NCBI GenBank assembly: GCA_945859965.1
Contig: CAMAPG010000002.1
Location: 1 to 59,390 of the forward strand
DNA: 59,390 nt
Direction of reading: 5' to 3'
DNA from: Opitutus sp. GAS368
Lineage (GTDB): Bacteria; Verrucomicrobiota; Verrucomicrobiia; Opitutales; Opitutaceae
Of the stretch, positions 58,778 through 59,390 are shown in pieces. Made by a program: the position numbers and the translations under genes. The notes below the pieces were generated by a model, which had not been told where the DNA came from, did no database searches, and worked only from the letters and a program-made list of their open reading frames with translations. How positions within the stretch are numbered: the stretch's first letter is position 1; every line of letters begins with the position of its first letter.

Positions 58778-59390
58778 TCACTTTTCCGCGAGCGCAAACT
58801 CCGCCTGGACCTCGCCGGGATGGAATGCGCCTCGCTGCCGTTTCACCGTCCGCACGATCAGGCGGTCCACCGTCATGTCCACCACGCAGCTGCCGAGGGG
58901 AGGACAAAAGGAGCCGGTGTTGACGACGATTTGCCCGTGCGGTGAGCGCCAGACGCCCGGCCGGTGCACATGGCCGGTGATGACGAACCGGGCGGCCGGA
59001 CGATGCGCGCGGACCAAGGCGACGGCGCGCCGGAGCGCTTCGTGCCAGGCGCGCAGGACGTCGACGAAACGGAAGGGTGGCCAGAAGGTATCCGCGGCAA
59101 AGCTCTTGAGATATTTCCAACGATTATGCTCCGCCTGGTGACGCTGGGGCAGTGCGACACACATGCCGCGAAAAAGCTCCAGGCGGTTTTCCAGCACGCT
59201 GTAGTCGCGATCCGGGGCGTTGGCGCGGGCTGCCACCAAGCCCGTCCGGATGGCGGAGACGTCCCGGCCCCACGGCACAATATCGTCGAACACCACATCG
59301 CCGTGCGTGACGAAAACGCGCCCGGCGTCCAAGTCCAGGGCGTGCACTGCGGAAATATCGGGGTCGTGATTGCCGGTGATGAACTGGGTG
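58778..59390 (-). CDS. calcineurin-like metallophosphoesterase, truncated by window edge
   Basis: The frame continues past the right edge: the last codons read FITGNHDPDISAVHALDLDA, containing the GNHD motif of metallophosphoesterases. VFVTHGDVVFDDIVPWGRDV and the C-terminal FVITGHVHRPGVWRSPHGQI, VVNTGSFCPPLGSCVVDMTV supply further metal ligands (HGD, GHVH). About 204 residues lie in the window and the N-terminus is outside. It could be a UDP-2,3-diacylglucosamine diphosphatase (LpxH-like) or a YfcE-type enzyme. The downstream small gene may share its transcript. Confidence 0.85.
   Translation of the reverse strand, partial: TQFITGNHDPDISAVHALDLDAGRVFVTHGDVVFDDIVPWGRDVSAIRTGLVAARANAPDRDYSVLENRLELFRGMCVALPQRHQAEHNRWKYLKSFAADTFWPPFRFVDVLRAWHEALRRAVALVRAHRPAARFVITGHVHRPGVWRSPHGQIVVNTGSFCPPLGSCVVDMTVDRLIVRTVKRQRGAFHPGEVQAEFALAEK

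Overview
The window is GC-rich bacterial chromosome, most likely from the Verrucomicrobiota and probably near the Opitutaceae. This rests on the look of the proteins (a Minf_1886-type Verrucomicrobia/Planctomycetes-restricted protein at 45163..45609, Tat-exported superoxide dismutase and Gfo/Idh oxidoreductase, Verrucomicrobia-like Fpg) and on gene content, not on a database search. It is outer-membraned: it encodes BamA, a Skp-like chaperone, LpxD, TonB/ExbB/ExbD and heptose-pathway enzymes. Almost everything is core chromosome. There is no phage, no transposase, no CRISPR array and no rRNA.

Layout. 1..715 holds short, apparently broken reading frames. 716..1474 is a GNAT acetyltransferase. 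1607..12866 is a forward core block: tRNA-Asn, rplY, pth, rpsF, ssb, rplI, dnaB, bamA, skp, lpxD, prs and a DegP-like protease. pyrE and an HTH/metallo-beta-lactamase fusion diverge at 13.5 kb. A tRNA-Pro and a membrane spermidine-synthase-like protein follow. 17575..22465 is a reverse operon exbB-exbD-exbD-tonB-TPR-coil-coil that ends at a strong terminator. Three tRNAs (Gln, Thr, Lys) lie at 22.9-23.4 kb. 23667..27567 is a tightly overlapping folate unit (folP, folB, folK, pabB, pabC), followed by rpmI-rplT, pheS-pheT and gatCAB.

35648..42634 is a signalling and envelope island: a von Willebrand A protein, a sensor kinase and OmpR-type regulator pair, a frameshifted second regulator, a receiver fused to a degenerate kinase-like module, and an unknown membrane-anchored protein. 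42638..48291 has a Tat-exported sugar-isomerase-like protein, superoxide dismutase, a Fur-family regulator, the Minf_1886-like protein and a double M16 peptidase. 49044..59390 is mostly reverse: Gfo/Idh oxidoreductase, nadK, tlyA, fpg, a heptose phosphatase and kinase pair, M24 peptidase, glutaminyl cyclase and small unknowns, ending in a phosphoesterase cut by the window edge.

The most unusual features are these. (1) A 127-157 bp MITE-like element occurs in three copies flanked by CTAG. In two of them the left CTAG is the TAG stop codon of the upstream gene, so insertion appears to target CTAG at stop codons without harming the protein. (2) The seven-gene TonB/Exb operon carries two uncharacterised single-TM coiled-coil proteins and a secreted TPR protein. 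(3) The island at 36-42 kb has one regulator gene split by a frameshift. (4) Several further palindromic repeat families sit between genes.
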